Source: JAIYCX01 sp964353175 (GTDB lineage: Bacteria; Bdellovibrionota_C; UBA2361; SZUA-149; DAOLCO01). From it: a stretch of DNA of 64,000 nt. The translations under genes and the position numbers were made by a program. The stretch lies in NCBI GenBank assembly GCA_964353175.1, contig CAYGUX010000002.1, forward strand, positions 217,522 through 281,521. Direction: 5' to 3'. The notes beneath the pieces were generated by a model. It worked only from the letters and a program-made list of their open reading frames with translations, ran no database searches and had not been told where the DNA came from. Positions 9,392 to 16,958 of this stretch are shown piece after piece (within the stretch, counting starts at the first letter, position 1; every line of letters starts with the position of its first letter).

Positions 9392-9406
9392 GCAGTATAG
9401 TACTGC
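9392..9406. promoter_or_regulatory. Palindrome in divergent intergenic region
   Basis: GCAGTA TAG TACTGC, a perfect 6-base inverted repeat with 3-base centre, flanked by AAAA and TTTT. It lies between a minus-strand small gene and a plus-strand kinase-like gene, followed at 9421-9426 by a consensus TATAAT. It may be an operator; as a terminator it would be short. Confidence 0.35.
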
Positions 9407-9421
9407 TTTTTAAGTGGTACT

Positions 9422-9841
9422 ATAATTACTACAGAATTAGGTCATGGAACCCAAGGTGTAGTTTACCAGACTGATAGAAATACCGCCATTAAAGTCTATA
9501 GCTTGGATCAAGGTTATCAGAGGGAAAGAGATGTTTATGTGAGGCTTAGGGAAAGAGGTATTGATAGTGTTCAAAGACTGGCACTACCTAGGATAAAAAC
9601 TTGGCATGATGAGTTATTTATTTTGGAAATGAGTATTGTGCATGTACCATGTATGCTCGACTTTGGTGGTGCATATCTGGATCCATGCCCTGAGCATCTA
9701 AATAGAAATGAAGATTGGCTACGTGAAAAGCAAATTGAATTTGGGGTGACATGGGAAGAAGCGATGTCAGTGATTAGAGAAATCGAATACCGAGGTAATT
9801 TGTGGCTAGCGGATATCAATACGGGGAATATAAAGTTTTGA
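9422..9841 (+). CDS. Protein-kinase-like small protein, start codon unclear
   Basis: The clear open frame from TTG at 9505 region (TTG at 9503-9505) can be extended upstream to about 9422, and the extension reads ELGHGTQGVVYQTDRNTAIKVY, a glycine-rich loop followed by the VAIK-type lysine of a protein kinase N-lobe. The rest includes LWLADINTGNIKF, resembling the HxDxxxxN catalytic loop of kinases (D and N retained). No ATG, GTG or TTG exists between the in-frame stop at 9398-9400 and the glycine loop; only ATA (9422) or ATT (9425) could start it. About 139 residues, much smaller than a normal kinase, so either a minimal kinase-like fold with a rare start or a decayed gene. Confidence 0.55.
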   Translation: MITTELGHGTQGVVYQTDRNTAIKVYSLDQGYQRERDVYVRLRERGIDSVQRLALPRIKTWHDELFILEMSIVHVPCMLDFGGAYLDPCPEHLNRNEDWLREKQIEFGVTWEEAMSVIREIEYRGNLWLADINTGNIKF

Positions 9842-9877
9842 TGGGGATGCGCAGTTGGCGATTAATAATAAATCTGT

Positions 9878-10687
9878 TTAACTCAATAGGTCCATCACGA
9901 ATTTTACAGCCCTGGTCTTTCCAAATACAGCGTTGTAAAGTGTATTAGAACCTTTATCCTCCTGGTGATGGAAATATTCAAATGAACCTCCTGCCTCTTT
10001 AATAAGGACTTCGACAGGAGTTAAGTCCCATATTTTTAGGTTTGGTTCTATTACGACCGCGACACTTCCTGTTACTGCTAGAGTGTGTGAATAGCAATCA
10101 TAATAAATTCGAGTATGAGGATGAAGAGAGATTATTTGATTAAAGAGTTGCTTTTTTTCAGTACCCAAAGAGAATACGCCACTATTATTGGTTACTAGAA
10201 TATCATTATCGGAAAGTGCTTTGGTCGAGAGGTCTTGAAGCTTAATATTTACTCCATTAAACTTAACTCCTAAACCAAGGCCTCCGCTACATCGAATATT
10301 CATCGCAGGATGATCTATGACGCCGACGATAGCTTGCTTTTTGTAACGTAGTCCTATTAAAGTGCCGAATGTGGGGATTCTGTTTACTAAATTCTGGGTG
10401 CCGTCGATAGGATCTATCGTCCACTGGTAATCGCTGTCCGGATTGATGGGGTCGTATTCTTCTCCTATTACACCATGGTCTGGGAATTTTTTAGTTATGA
10501 GCTCTCTCGCCAGCGCCTCACCTCTGAGGTCCACTTCTGTAACTGGCGTTTTGTCTTCTTTGAGCTTGGTATTGATGTCTGTGTTTAGCCAGAGATCTAG
10601 GATTAGTGCTCTCGTTTGGTCGGCGAGATATTCTGCGAATGTTAGGAGGTCTTGGTGCTGGGGTGGTATAAGGGAAGATTTAGTCAT
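9878..10687 (-). CDS. Inositol-monophosphatase family phosphatase (HisN-like)
   Basis: 269 residues, full length for the family. Metal-binding motifs are present in order: GEE at 75-77, DPIDGT at 92-97 and WD at 220-221 (with the usual GG soon after). Members hydrolyse inositol monophosphate, histidinol phosphate or 3'(2'),5'-bisphosphates with Mg2+. The length and the spacing resemble histidinol-phosphatases of the IMPase type, but no his genes are nearby, so the substrate stays open. ATG start. Followed closely upstream on the same strand by vapC. Confidence 0.82.
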   Translation of the reverse strand: MTKSSLIPPQHQDLLTFAEYLADQTRALILDLWLNTDINTKLKEDKTPVTEVDLRGEALARELITKKFPDHGVIGEEYDPINPDSDYQWTIDPIDGTQNLVNRIPTFGTLIGLRYKKQAIVGVIDHPAMNIRCSGGLGLGVKFNGVNIKLQDLSTKALSDNDILVTNNSGVFSLGTEKKQLFNQIISLHPHTRIYYDCYSHTLAVTGSVAVVIEPNLKIWDLTPVEVLIKEAGGSFEYFHHQEDKGSNTLYNAVFGKTRAVKFVMDLLS

Positions 10688-10701
10688 AATTCAAAAGTAT
10701 T

Positions 10702-11115
10702 CTATTCCACTACATCAAATCCAGCCTGAATAAAATGTCTGTCTTTCGTAAGGGCAAGGTTGATGGTGGATTTTTTCATTATTATAAAGCTTAGGCAGTC
10801 TGTGAAGGAATAGTCTTTGTCTTGATGTTTTAGGAAGTATTGTTCAGTGGCGGAAAAGTGGTCTGAGTCTATCCAGTGTACTTTTAATACTTTTGAGTGC
10901 TCAATTAAATTGGAAAGAGTTTTAATTTGAGATTGAACTTTTCTTGCTTTTAGTAGGGTGTAAGTTTCGTCTAATACGTAGTCCGAAGTATGAAGAGAGA
11001 TTTTTTCTGATTTTACTTTATCCAAGAATGTTTTAGCGGTGTGATGGTAGGGATCGTTTTTTACGAGCAGTGCAAAGAATCCACTTGAATCTATAAAAGC
11101 TTTTTTTGATGCCAT
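10702..11115 (-). CDS. vapC: PIN-domain toxin (VapC family)
   Basis: 137 residues. The four acidic residues of the PIN nuclease site are visible: D9 in FIDSSGFFAL, E50 in DETYTLL, D106 in SFTDCLSF and D125 in LTKDRHF. Known VapC toxins cleave tRNA or rRNA when free of antitoxin. It begins 14 bases after the antitoxin gene on the same strand, giving a complete operon. Not truncated, unlike the PIN remnant near 37.2 kb. Confidence 0.88.
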   Translation of the reverse strand: MASKKAFIDSSGFFALLVKNDPYHHTAKTFLDKVKSEKISLHTSDYVLDETYTLLKARKVQSQIKTLSNLIEHSKVLKVHWIDSDHFSATEQYFLKHQDKDYSFTDCLSFIIMKKSTINLALTKDRHFIQAGFDVVE

Positions 11116-11129
11116 ATTTCAGTAGGTTT

Positions 11130-11372
11130 TTAGAGGGTATAGATTAAGTCATCATCTGATTTATCTTCTTGTAAGTCAGGTGCATCAATGGCTTGCTCAC
11201 AAACTGCAAATACGGGATCGGCTTTTGCATCAGCATCATACTCTTCTCGGTAGGGGGTTAGTACGGCCAGCTTCTTCCCTCGATAGGTAAGTAGTAGGGA
11301 CATGCCCTTTCTAAGTGCAGATACCATGGCTTCTGAGTCTGTTCTGAGTTCTAACATGGAGATAGTTTTCAT
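11130..11372 (-). CDS. vapB: VapB-like antitoxin
   Basis: 80 residues. The N-terminus MKTISMLELRTDSEAMVSAL followed by RKGMSLLLTYRGKKLAVLTP is a Phd/YefM-type DNA-binding fold, and the C-terminal 35 residues are acidic, as expected for toxin binding. ATG start with a GGAAATG context. First gene of the vapBC operon; a direct repeat AACTTTAACTTAAAGTTTAAGTT lies just upstream (about 11378-11400) and may be the operator. Confidence 0.82.
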   Translation of the reverse strand: MKTISMLELRTDSEAMVSALRKGMSLLLTYRGKKLAVLTPYREEYDADAKADPVFAVCEQAIDAPDLQEDKSDDDLIYTL

Positions 11373-11377
11373 TTCCT

Positions 11378-11402
11378 AACTTTAACTTAAAGTTTAAGTT
11401 AA
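11378..11402. promoter_or_regulatory. Candidate vapBC operator
   Basis: AACTTTAACTTAAAGTTTAAGTT contains AACTTTAACTT and the near complement AAGTTTAAGTT, forming overlapping inverted and direct repeats of AACTT/AAGTT immediately upstream of vapB. Position and symmetry fit autoregulation by the VapBC complex. Confidence 0.5.
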
Positions 11403-11444
11403 TTCAAGGTGAATGTTTAAGAGGGGCTAAAGTCTCATAATCTT

Positions 11445-11703
11445 AGATGGTTAAGATAGTAGGAAGGCTACTATCTTGAGTGATTGATGCTGCGCAGATG
11501 TTCGCATCTAAAATCATCAATATGCAGTCGGTTAGTGCAGTGACCATTGTCGACTTAAATCGTGTCCCAGAAGAATCACGGCAAGATTTTCATGGACGGT
11601 ACGCGATTATGGTAAGTCCTACAATGGAATAGATACTTGCGTATGGATGAAACTCGCGGCCAGCTTCTCCTTCTTTAAGGATATTGCTGGCCTGCTTTTT
11701 TTT
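11445..11703 (+). ncRNA. Candidate structured small RNA with terminator
   Basis: In a gene-free stretch there is a series of strong hairpins ending in a textbook terminator. Hairpin 1: AAGATAGTAG (11453-11462) pairs perfectly with CTACTATCTT (11468-11477). Hairpin 2: ATTGATG (11483-11489) pairs with CATCAAT (11515-11521), enclosing AGATG-TTCG-CATCT, a UUCG-capped stem. A middle region of about 130 bases follows, then the terminator at 11658-11703. The only open frame (36 codons from 11522) is short and overlaps the hairpin. I do not recognise it as SRP RNA, 6S RNA, tmRNA or RNase P RNA. Confidence 0.5.
11658..11703 (+). terminator. Strong rho-independent terminator
   Basis: GGCCAGC (11658-11664) pairs with GCTGGCC (11686-11692), with an inner TCCTT/AAGGA stem, followed by a run of eight T (11696-11703). 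No protein gene ends immediately upstream on this strand, which argues that it terminates a noncoding transcript. Confidence 0.85.
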
Positions 11704-11888
11704 AATTGTCTTAATGGTTAAGGTGTTTAGATGGAAGCAGGTCAGTGCATAGGTTTTTCAGGTTGTTTACTTTGTTCCTTATGTCTTATGTCATAGTGAG
11801 ACAAGACGTCTCTTATCATTTTATAAAGACTGATTGCTCGCCGTATGTTAGTTATTGTTACTATTAACTAAATTGGGGGTTCTAAGTC
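11704..11888. other. Intergenic region upstream of DUF1761-like gene
   Basis: Contains a small hairpin (GAGAC AAGAC GTCTC near 11800-11815) and presumably the promoter of the following gene. No gene or known RNA element is seen. Confidence 0.4.
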
Positions 11889-12371
11889 ATGTCTGAGAAA
11901 GAAACTAAATTTACATCTAATAGTGGATGTGGGGAAGGAACTTGCGGAGTTACTTGCCCGCTTACTGGTATCTGCTTTAATAAAAAATTCCTTACAGGTG
12001 CACTTGTGATGGTGGTATGGATGAATGCTTTTTCCTGGTTGTGGCACGGAAGTGTTCTTAAGGTTAGGTACATGGAAACAGCGAGCCTTTGGCGATCTCA
12101 AGAGGATATGAAAGGCTGGGCTATTATCCTTGGAGTTTCTTTAACGGCCTTAATTGCTAGTCATATATTCTATAAGGGCTACGAGGGTAAAGGCTTTGGT
12201 GAGGCGGTAAGATTTGGATTTATTATATCATTACTCTTTAGTGGAATATGGTTTATCAATTATGCAACACAAGCTATCCCAGAAGATATTTTTTATATGT
12301 GGTTTTTAGGTGATCTTATAAGCTATACTATCGGCGCAATATTTCTGTCATTTATTTTTAAGACAGAGTAA
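11889..12371 (+). CDS. DUF1761-like four-helix membrane protein
   Basis: 160 residues. A cysteine-rich N-terminus (CGEGTCGVTCPLTGIC, residues 14-29) precedes four membrane helices (about 36-55, 75-95, 108-128, 135-157). The segment between helices 1 and 2 (WLWHG..LKVRYMETASLWR) resembles the DUF1761 pattern. Function unknown; the cysteines could bind a metal or form disulphides. ATG start with GGGGG upstream. Ends in a terminator shared with the convergent hemY gene. Confidence 0.6.
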   Translation: MSEKETKFTSNSGCGEGTCGVTCPLTGICFNKKFLTGALVMVVWMNAFSWLWHGSVLKVRYMETASLWRSQEDMKGWAIILGVSLTALIASHIFYKGYEGKGFGEAVRFGFIISLLFSGIWFINYATQAIPEDIFYMWFLGDLISYTIGAIFLSFIFKTE

Positions 12372-12381
12372 TTTCTTTGTT

Positions 12382-12420
12382 GTAAGCCTTTAGTAGGACT
12401 TTAAGATACTAGAGGCTTGC
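12382..12420. terminator. Convergent bidirectional terminator
   Basis: Stem of about 14 pairs including G-T wobbles: GTAAGCCTTTAGTA (12382-12395) against TACTAGAGGCTTGC (12407-12420), loop of 11 bases. It lies between two convergent genes and overlaps the hemY stop codon. T-runs are short. Confidence 0.6.
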
Positions 12421-13815
12421 AACGCGATCTTTTATGGCAATTTTCGCTCCCATTAGAAATGATCTCTTCACCTGATGAGGTATAGAGGTGCCATCTAAAA
12501 AGTTTCCATGTAGTAGTAGGGGATATTTCTTTTCTATTTTTGTTAGTGATTTCACCAAGTCTTCATGTCCAACTCGATATTGTGGGATAGCTTTTGGCCA
12601 GTATGTGGCTTTTAATAGTTCCGGGGTTTCTTGTAGTTTTAGAATTTGTTGTAGTTCTTCAAGGGCGAGCTTGGCGTTTTCGCTTTCTCTCACATCTGCT
12701 TTGTCTGGATAGATTGAGCCACCTATGAAGGAAGTAAATAGGGTGTATTCCTTGGGCGCTTTTTCTTTGAACATCTCACTTGTAAAGATTGTTCCTAGTA
12801 TCGACTTGCAATGGCCAGGTGGTACTAGTAGTCCGAAGCCTGACTTTTGATCTGGGTACTTGGTGTTTTTAATCTTACTGTGAAGAATTCCTATGGGGCT
12901 GTATGTGATGTTGTCTAGTAGGTTGCAGTATGACTGAATTTCTTCATTTGGAAGGTTGCTTTGGGGTAGCAACTTTTCTAGTTCATAGCTCGGAATAGAG
13001 GAGACTAGTGTTGAGAATAGTATCTCTTTAGTCCCATCAGCATGTCTATAGGAGATAGAAGGTTTAGCAGAGAGATTGATTTTCTGAATCTCCACTCCTC
13101 TTATAATGTTTTCTAGTCCGATACTCTCTGAAAGTGAATTTATAAGGGAGCTTAGTCCTTCTTCTAGGGTGGCTAACTTGGCTTTGCCTCGGTTTTGATT
13201 TTTTTTCCTCTGAGATTTTAGTTGGGCTTTTATGATTGATGTGCCCTCTATGTATGCTTTATACATAGCAGGATAGATACTTTTTGCGCTTAGATATTTT
13301 AAATCCGTTGCCCAGATTCCTAGCATGGCGGGAGCAAATAGTTCTTCTGTAATATGGGTCCCAAGGATTTCTAATGACAAATCATATATAGAGATGTCTT
13401 TAAGTTCTTTCTTTGAAGCCTTTTTTATAAATAGATCTTTGAATATATAGAGAAGGTCTTTTGGTTGAAGGATGAGTTGGCTTAGAAGGGAGAAGGGCTT
13501 ATTGCTTACTTCTTTTAAATAGTTCTTCTTTAAACTTCCAATGAATTTGCTTTTGGTCGTGGGGGAGGGGAAGCTTAGTTTGTTCTCTAGTCCTAGGTGA
13601 TCAATAAGGGTGCTTAGCTCTGCTTCTAGCATGAAGGTTTGTGGGCCTAGGTCTAGTTGGAAGTTCTCTAAGTTTTCTCCTTGAATTACTCCTCCAAGGT
13701 TATTTTCTTTTTCAAGTATTATATAAGGAATACTTAGAGATTTTAAAACCCAAGCAAGTGACAAGCCACTTAGTCCTGCTCCTAGAATGACTACTGGGTG
13801 GCTAGAGCTATCCAT
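12409..13815 (-). CDS. hemY: Protoporphyrinogen/coproporphyrinogen oxidase, FAD type
   Basis: 468 residues. An N-terminal Rossmann motif GAGLSG (12-17) with the acidic residue near 35 binds FAD. The C-terminal segment GNFLDGTSIPHQVKRSFLMG is typical of HemY-type oxidases. It oxidises protoporphyrinogen IX (or coproporphyrinogen III) late in haem synthesis, using oxygen, at the inner membrane. It follows hemE by three bases on the same strand, an operon for two haem steps. hemG and hemF are not seen here. ATG start. The choice between the protoporphyrin and coproporphyrin branch cannot be made from sequence. Confidence 0.85.
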   Translation of the reverse strand: MDSSSHPVVILGAGLSGLSLAWVLKSLSIPYIILEKENNLGGVIQGENLENFQLDLGPQTFMLEAELSTLIDHLGLENKLSFPSPTTKSKFIGSLKKNYLKEVSNKPFSLLSQLILQPKDLLYIFKDLFIKKASKKELKDISIYDLSLEILGTHITEELFAPAMLGIWATDLKYLSAKSIYPAMYKAYIEGTSIIKAQLKSQRKKNQNRGKAKLATLEEGLSSLINSLSESIGLENIIRGVEIQKINLSAKPSISYRHADGTKEILFSTLVSSIPSYELEKLLPQSNLPNEEIQSYCNLLDNITYSPIGILHSKIKNTKYPDQKSGFGLLVPPGHCKSILGTIFTSEMFKEKAPKEYTLFTSFIGGSIYPDKADVRESENAKLALEELQQILKLQETPELLKATYWPKAIPQYRVGHEDLVKSLTKIEKKYPLLLHGNFLDGTSIPHQVKRSFLMGAKIAIKDRVASL

Positions 13816-13818
13816 TTC

Positions 13819-14841
13819 CTAGGATTTAATCGCTTCAAGGTAAGCCTTCACGCCCTCTATGGGTGTGCCTGGGAGTAGGCCGTGGCCTAGATTGGCGATG
13901 GTTTTAGTTTTGTCTGTATATAGCGCTTGAACTTTTTTCTGAATTTTACTTGGCTCCTCCCAAAGATAGCTTGGGTCCATATTGCCTTGAAGCACAATGT
14001 CTGGGCCTAGTTCTTCTCTGATTTTTTCAAGTGGCAATCGCCAATCTACGCTTAGTGCATTGGGTTGATAGCTAGAGAGTACTTTTAAAATACTTAGATC
14101 AGCTTGTGCATATATTATGACTGGGATGTTTTCTGCTTTTAGAGCTTGAACGATTTTTTTAATCCATTTCCCTGAGGCATCTTCATATTCTTCACAAGGA
14201 ATGATCCCTGCCCAGGTGTCAAAGATTTGCACTGCATCTGCTCCTGCTTTATGACAAAGTTTTAGATAGTCTATGGTTATAGTGGCTATTTTCCCCATCA
14301 AATTTTCAAATGCTTCAGGGTGTTGCCTTCTAAATACGCTTGTTCCCAGGTGTTGTTTAAATTGGCCTTGGTGGATTAGGTAGCATGCAAGGGTCCATGG
14401 ACTAGCTGCGAAGCTAAGAAGTGCTCTTCTATTTGGTCTTTCTGAATGTAAATATTCACTTAACATTCCCAGAGTTTTAAAGATGTATCCGTTGGTCTCT
14501 TCAATATTTCTTATTTCTAGTTGTTCAACATCTTTTGGTGTTTTAATCGGATTCTGTAGGTTTGGCCCTGGTGTGAAATCAAATTCAAAGCCAAGTGCCT
14601 TACTTGGACTCATTATGTCCGCAAAGAGAATAGCGGCATCAATTTCTGTAAATCTTTTTAGAGGTTGAATTGTAACCTCGAATGCCAGCTCAGGGTTTTC
14701 TGAGAGTTGATTAAAAGTATATTTTTCTTTTAAGGCTCTGTATTCAGGGAGATATCTACCCGCTTGTCTCATTAGCCAGACTGGTAGTTCCTCGGTTTCT
14801 TTACCTAATAGGGCATTTAGAAGTAATGGAGTTGAACGCAT
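13819..14841 (-). CDS. hemE: Uroporphyrinogen decarboxylase
   Basis: 340 residues, usual length. PVWLMRQAGRYLPEYR (20-35) is the first family signature, and ILFADIMSPSKALG (71-84) contains the catalytic aspartate D75. Decarboxylates uroporphyrinogen III to coproporphyrinogen III in the cytoplasm. First gene of the hemE-hemY operon; divergent from trhO with a 142-base shared promoter region. ATG start. Confidence 0.95.
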   Translation of the reverse strand: MRSTPLLLNALLGKETEELPVWLMRQAGRYLPEYRALKEKYTFNQLSENPELAFEVTIQPLKRFTEIDAAILFADIMSPSKALGFEFDFTPGPNLQNPIKTPKDVEQLEIRNIEETNGYIFKTLGMLSEYLHSERPNRRALLSFAASPWTLACYLIHQGQFKQHLGTSVFRRQHPEAFENLMGKIATITIDYLKLCHKAGADAVQIFDTWAGIIPCEEYEDASGKWIKKIVQALKAENIPVIIYAQADLSILKVLSSYQPNALSVDWRLPLEKIREELGPDIVLQGNMDPSYLWEEPSKIQKKVQALYTDKTKTIANLGHGLLPGTPIEGVKAYLEAIKS

Positions 14842-14983
14842 TTCTTATGTTTAATTAATTGTTAAAGTTAGACTAATTCAGTGCTGGAAACTAGAAGTTT
14901 TTCTTTCAAAAGTGTATATCAGTTTCTATTAAATGTTACTAGCTTGACTAATTTTCTCTAATTAATGGATATGGAGTTTCCCC

Positions 14984-15898
14984 GTGGCTGATAGGACTGA
15001 AATTTTAGAATATGAGATTGTAAGTTTTTATAGATTTATAAAAATGTCTAAGAATGATCTTGAAGTATTGGATCGAGAGCTTAAATCTTTAGCGGAGCCG
15101 ATTCAGTTGAAGGGCTTGATTATTACTGCTACCGAGGGTTTAAATGGGACGGTAGCTAGTCCAAGAGGCAAGCTTATAGAGTTTACTAAGTTCCTTGAGG
15201 AGAAGTTCCCTGGCGGAGATTGGCGTTATAAATATAGTTATAGCCATAAGAAGCCTTTTAAGCGTTTTTCTGTTCGAGTTAGGGAGGAAATAGTTACTAG
15301 TGGTTTCCCTGATTATGTACCAGGGGAGCATGATGAGTCTCACTTGAGTCCTGAGGAGTGGCATCGAATTCTAACTTCTGGTGAGAAGGTTCGTTTAATA
15401 GATACTAGAAATTCTTATGAGTACGAGATAGGCCAATTTAAGGGTGCGATTAATCCTGATACTAATACTTTTAAGGATTTTCCTGATTATGTAAAGAATT
15501 CAGGTATAGAGCCTAGTGAAAAAGTTTTAATGTATTGTACTGGTGGTATTCGATGTGAGAAGGCTTATATCGAGATGAAAGAGTTGGGTTATGATAATGT
15601 GTATCAGCTTGATGGTGGAATTTTAACCTATATGGAGAAATTCCCAAAAGGTGAGTTTGAAGGGGAGTGTTTTGTTTTTGATGATAGGGTGGCTTTGGAT
15701 GCTGATTTAGCACCTACTAAAACTTTTGGTCTTTGCCCACATTGTGGAGATCCTGCTAAAGACTTTATTACTTGTGTGGTATGTAGTGGGGATATGAGGG
15801 TCTGCGATGACTGTAGAAAAGTGGATAAAGGATTAACGTGTTCAAAAAATTGTGCGTATCATTACAATTTAAAAAAAATAAGGAATCTAATCAAATGA
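14984..15898 (+). CDS. trhO: tRNA uridine(34) hydroxylase, rhodanese-like (TrhO)
   Basis: 304 residues. The N-terminal domain contains ITATEGLNGTVASP, a UPF0176 (YceA/TrhO) hallmark. A rhodanese domain follows with the CTGGIRCEK loop, active cysteine C185, and a C-terminal cysteine cluster (CPHC, CVVC, CDDC, CSKNC) that probably binds zinc. Known members hydroxylate U34 of tRNAs as the first step to 5-(carboxy)methoxyuridine. GTG start with a CCCCGTGG context; the N-terminus aligns in length with the family. Its stop overlaps the next start (ATGA), so the two are coupled. Confidence 0.9.
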   Translation: MADRTEILEYEIVSFYRFIKMSKNDLEVLDRELKSLAEPIQLKGLIITATEGLNGTVASPRGKLIEFTKFLEEKFPGGDWRYKYSYSHKKPFKRFSVRVREEIVTSGFPDYVPGEHDESHLSPEEWHRILTSGEKVRLIDTRNSYEYEIGQFKGAINPDTNTFKDFPDYVKNSGIEPSEKVLMYCTGGIRCEKAYIEMKELGYDNVYQLDGGILTYMEKFPKGEFEGECFVFDDRVALDADLAPTKTFGLCPHCGDPAKDFITCVVCSGDMRVCDDCRKVDKGLTCSKNCAYHYNLKKIRNLIK

Positions 15899-16485
15899 CT
15901 GAATCTTTAAAGAAAGTAGTTTGTTCCCTAATACTAGTTTGTGGCTTCATATTTTTTAGTACTAGTGTTCAGGCGGAGCAGGGCCCATCTGAAGTTGTAA
16001 GAGAGGCCATTTCGAAGGTTCAAGAGGCTGGAAACCCTTCTCCTATGGTTGATTATGTCGATTGGAGCGGCATCTATGCGAAGATGCCTCAGAAGTCCAA
16101 GGAGCTTATTAAGGTAGAGTCCGAGTCTGAGCTCAAAGATTATTACAGGGAAATTTTAAAGAGTCCTTCTGATGCTATGGTGAAGTTGATGAGTGGAAAA
16201 ATCTCTGAAAAGATTGGTAGAGACAAAGCGGAATTGGGCGAACAGATTTTAGCTAAGGTTAAGGAGAGGATGAAGATTAAGGAAGACGAGATTAAGGATA
16301 AGATTAAGAATTCTAAATACACTATTGGTGATGCTATGATTGATGATGATGTGGCGAGAGTTCCTGTTACTTATGTTTATAATTCTGAGAGTAAGAGCGA
16401 ACAACTTAAGCTGATTAAGAAAGACGGGACTTGGTTAATGAGTAATTTGGGGGATAGCTTTGGTGCTTCGTCGGTAGGGAAATGA
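15895..16485 (+). CDS. Exported hypothetical protein
   Basis: 196 residues from the ATG at 15895, which overlaps the trhO stop (ATGA) and has AGGA 11 bases upstream; a start further upstream would sit within trhO. Signal peptide at 1-28 (hydrophobic run LILVCGFIFFSTSV, likely cleavage after VQA). The mature part is lysine-rich and helical, ending in a beta-rich VPVTYVYNSESKSEQLKLI segment that resembles DUF4878/NTF2-like exported proteins. Likely periplasmic; function unknown. Confidence 0.7.
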   Translation: MTESLKKVVCSLILVCGFIFFSTSVQAEQGPSEVVREAISKVQEAGNPSPMVDYVDWSGIYAKMPQKSKELIKVESESELKDYYREILKSPSDAMVKLMSGKISEKIGRDKAELGEQILAKVKERMKIKEDEIKDKIKNSKYTIGDAMIDDDVARVPVTYVYNSESKSEQLKLIKKDGTWLMSNLGDSFGASSVGK

Positions 16486-16537
16486 GAGTAGCATTCAGAA
16501 GGTAGGTCTATGTCAGACTGTCTTGCTGCGCATAAGA

Positions 16538-16957
16538 CTATTCGCCAAGTACTTGAACAATTATATTTCTATTGTGAGCCATGGTTCTATGTTCCCATAC
16601 GTAGATACCTTGCCAAGTGCCTAGGCTCATTTCTCCGTTTACTATTGGTATGCTGATGCTTGTTTGTGTTAGTGCAGATTTGATATGACTTGGCATATCA
16701 TCAGGGCCTTCATGGGTATGTGTAAAGCCTGGATCATTAGTTGGGACTAATTTCTTAAGCCAATATTCTAAGTCTCTTCTTGCGCTTGGATCAGCGTTTT
16801 CTTGGATGATTAGACTTGCGCTTGTGTGTTGTATGAATACTGTTAGAAGGCCGTGGTCTATTTCATTTTTAGCAAGAATGGCATTTACTTCTTTTGTAAT
16901 TTCATAAAGTCCTTCGCCTGCTGTTCTTACTTGAAGGGCTTTAGTACTTATTAGCAT
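16538..16957 (-). CDS. YjbQ (UPF0047) family protein
   Basis: 139 residues starting at the ATG at 16955-16957, one base after the helicase stop and with AAAGGA upstream; the longer open frame lies inside the helicase gene. Family motifs: QHTSASLIIQENADPS, HTHEGPDDMPSHIK and GTWQGIYVWEHR, containing conserved histidines that line the metal-binding pocket. Some family members complement thiamine phosphate synthase activity in E. coli, but the physiological role is unclear. Probably cotranscribed with the helicase. Confidence 0.88.
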   Translation of the reverse strand: MLISTKALQVRTAGEGLYEITKEVNAILAKNEIDHGLLTVFIQHTSASLIIQENADPSARRDLEYWLKKLVPTNDPGFTHTHEGPDDMPSHIKSALTQTSISIPIVNGEMSLGTWQGIYVWEHRTMAHNRNIIVQVLGE

Positions 16958-16958
16958 T

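Noticed and set aside
11522..11632. 36-codon frame within the structured RNA region
   Set aside because: Short, no ribosome site, and its start lies inside a hairpin; the RNA interpretation explains the region better.
15838..15894. Upstream start for the exported protein
   Set aside because: It would lie inside trhO and bury the signal peptide; the ATG at 15895 has a ribosome site and ATGA coupling.
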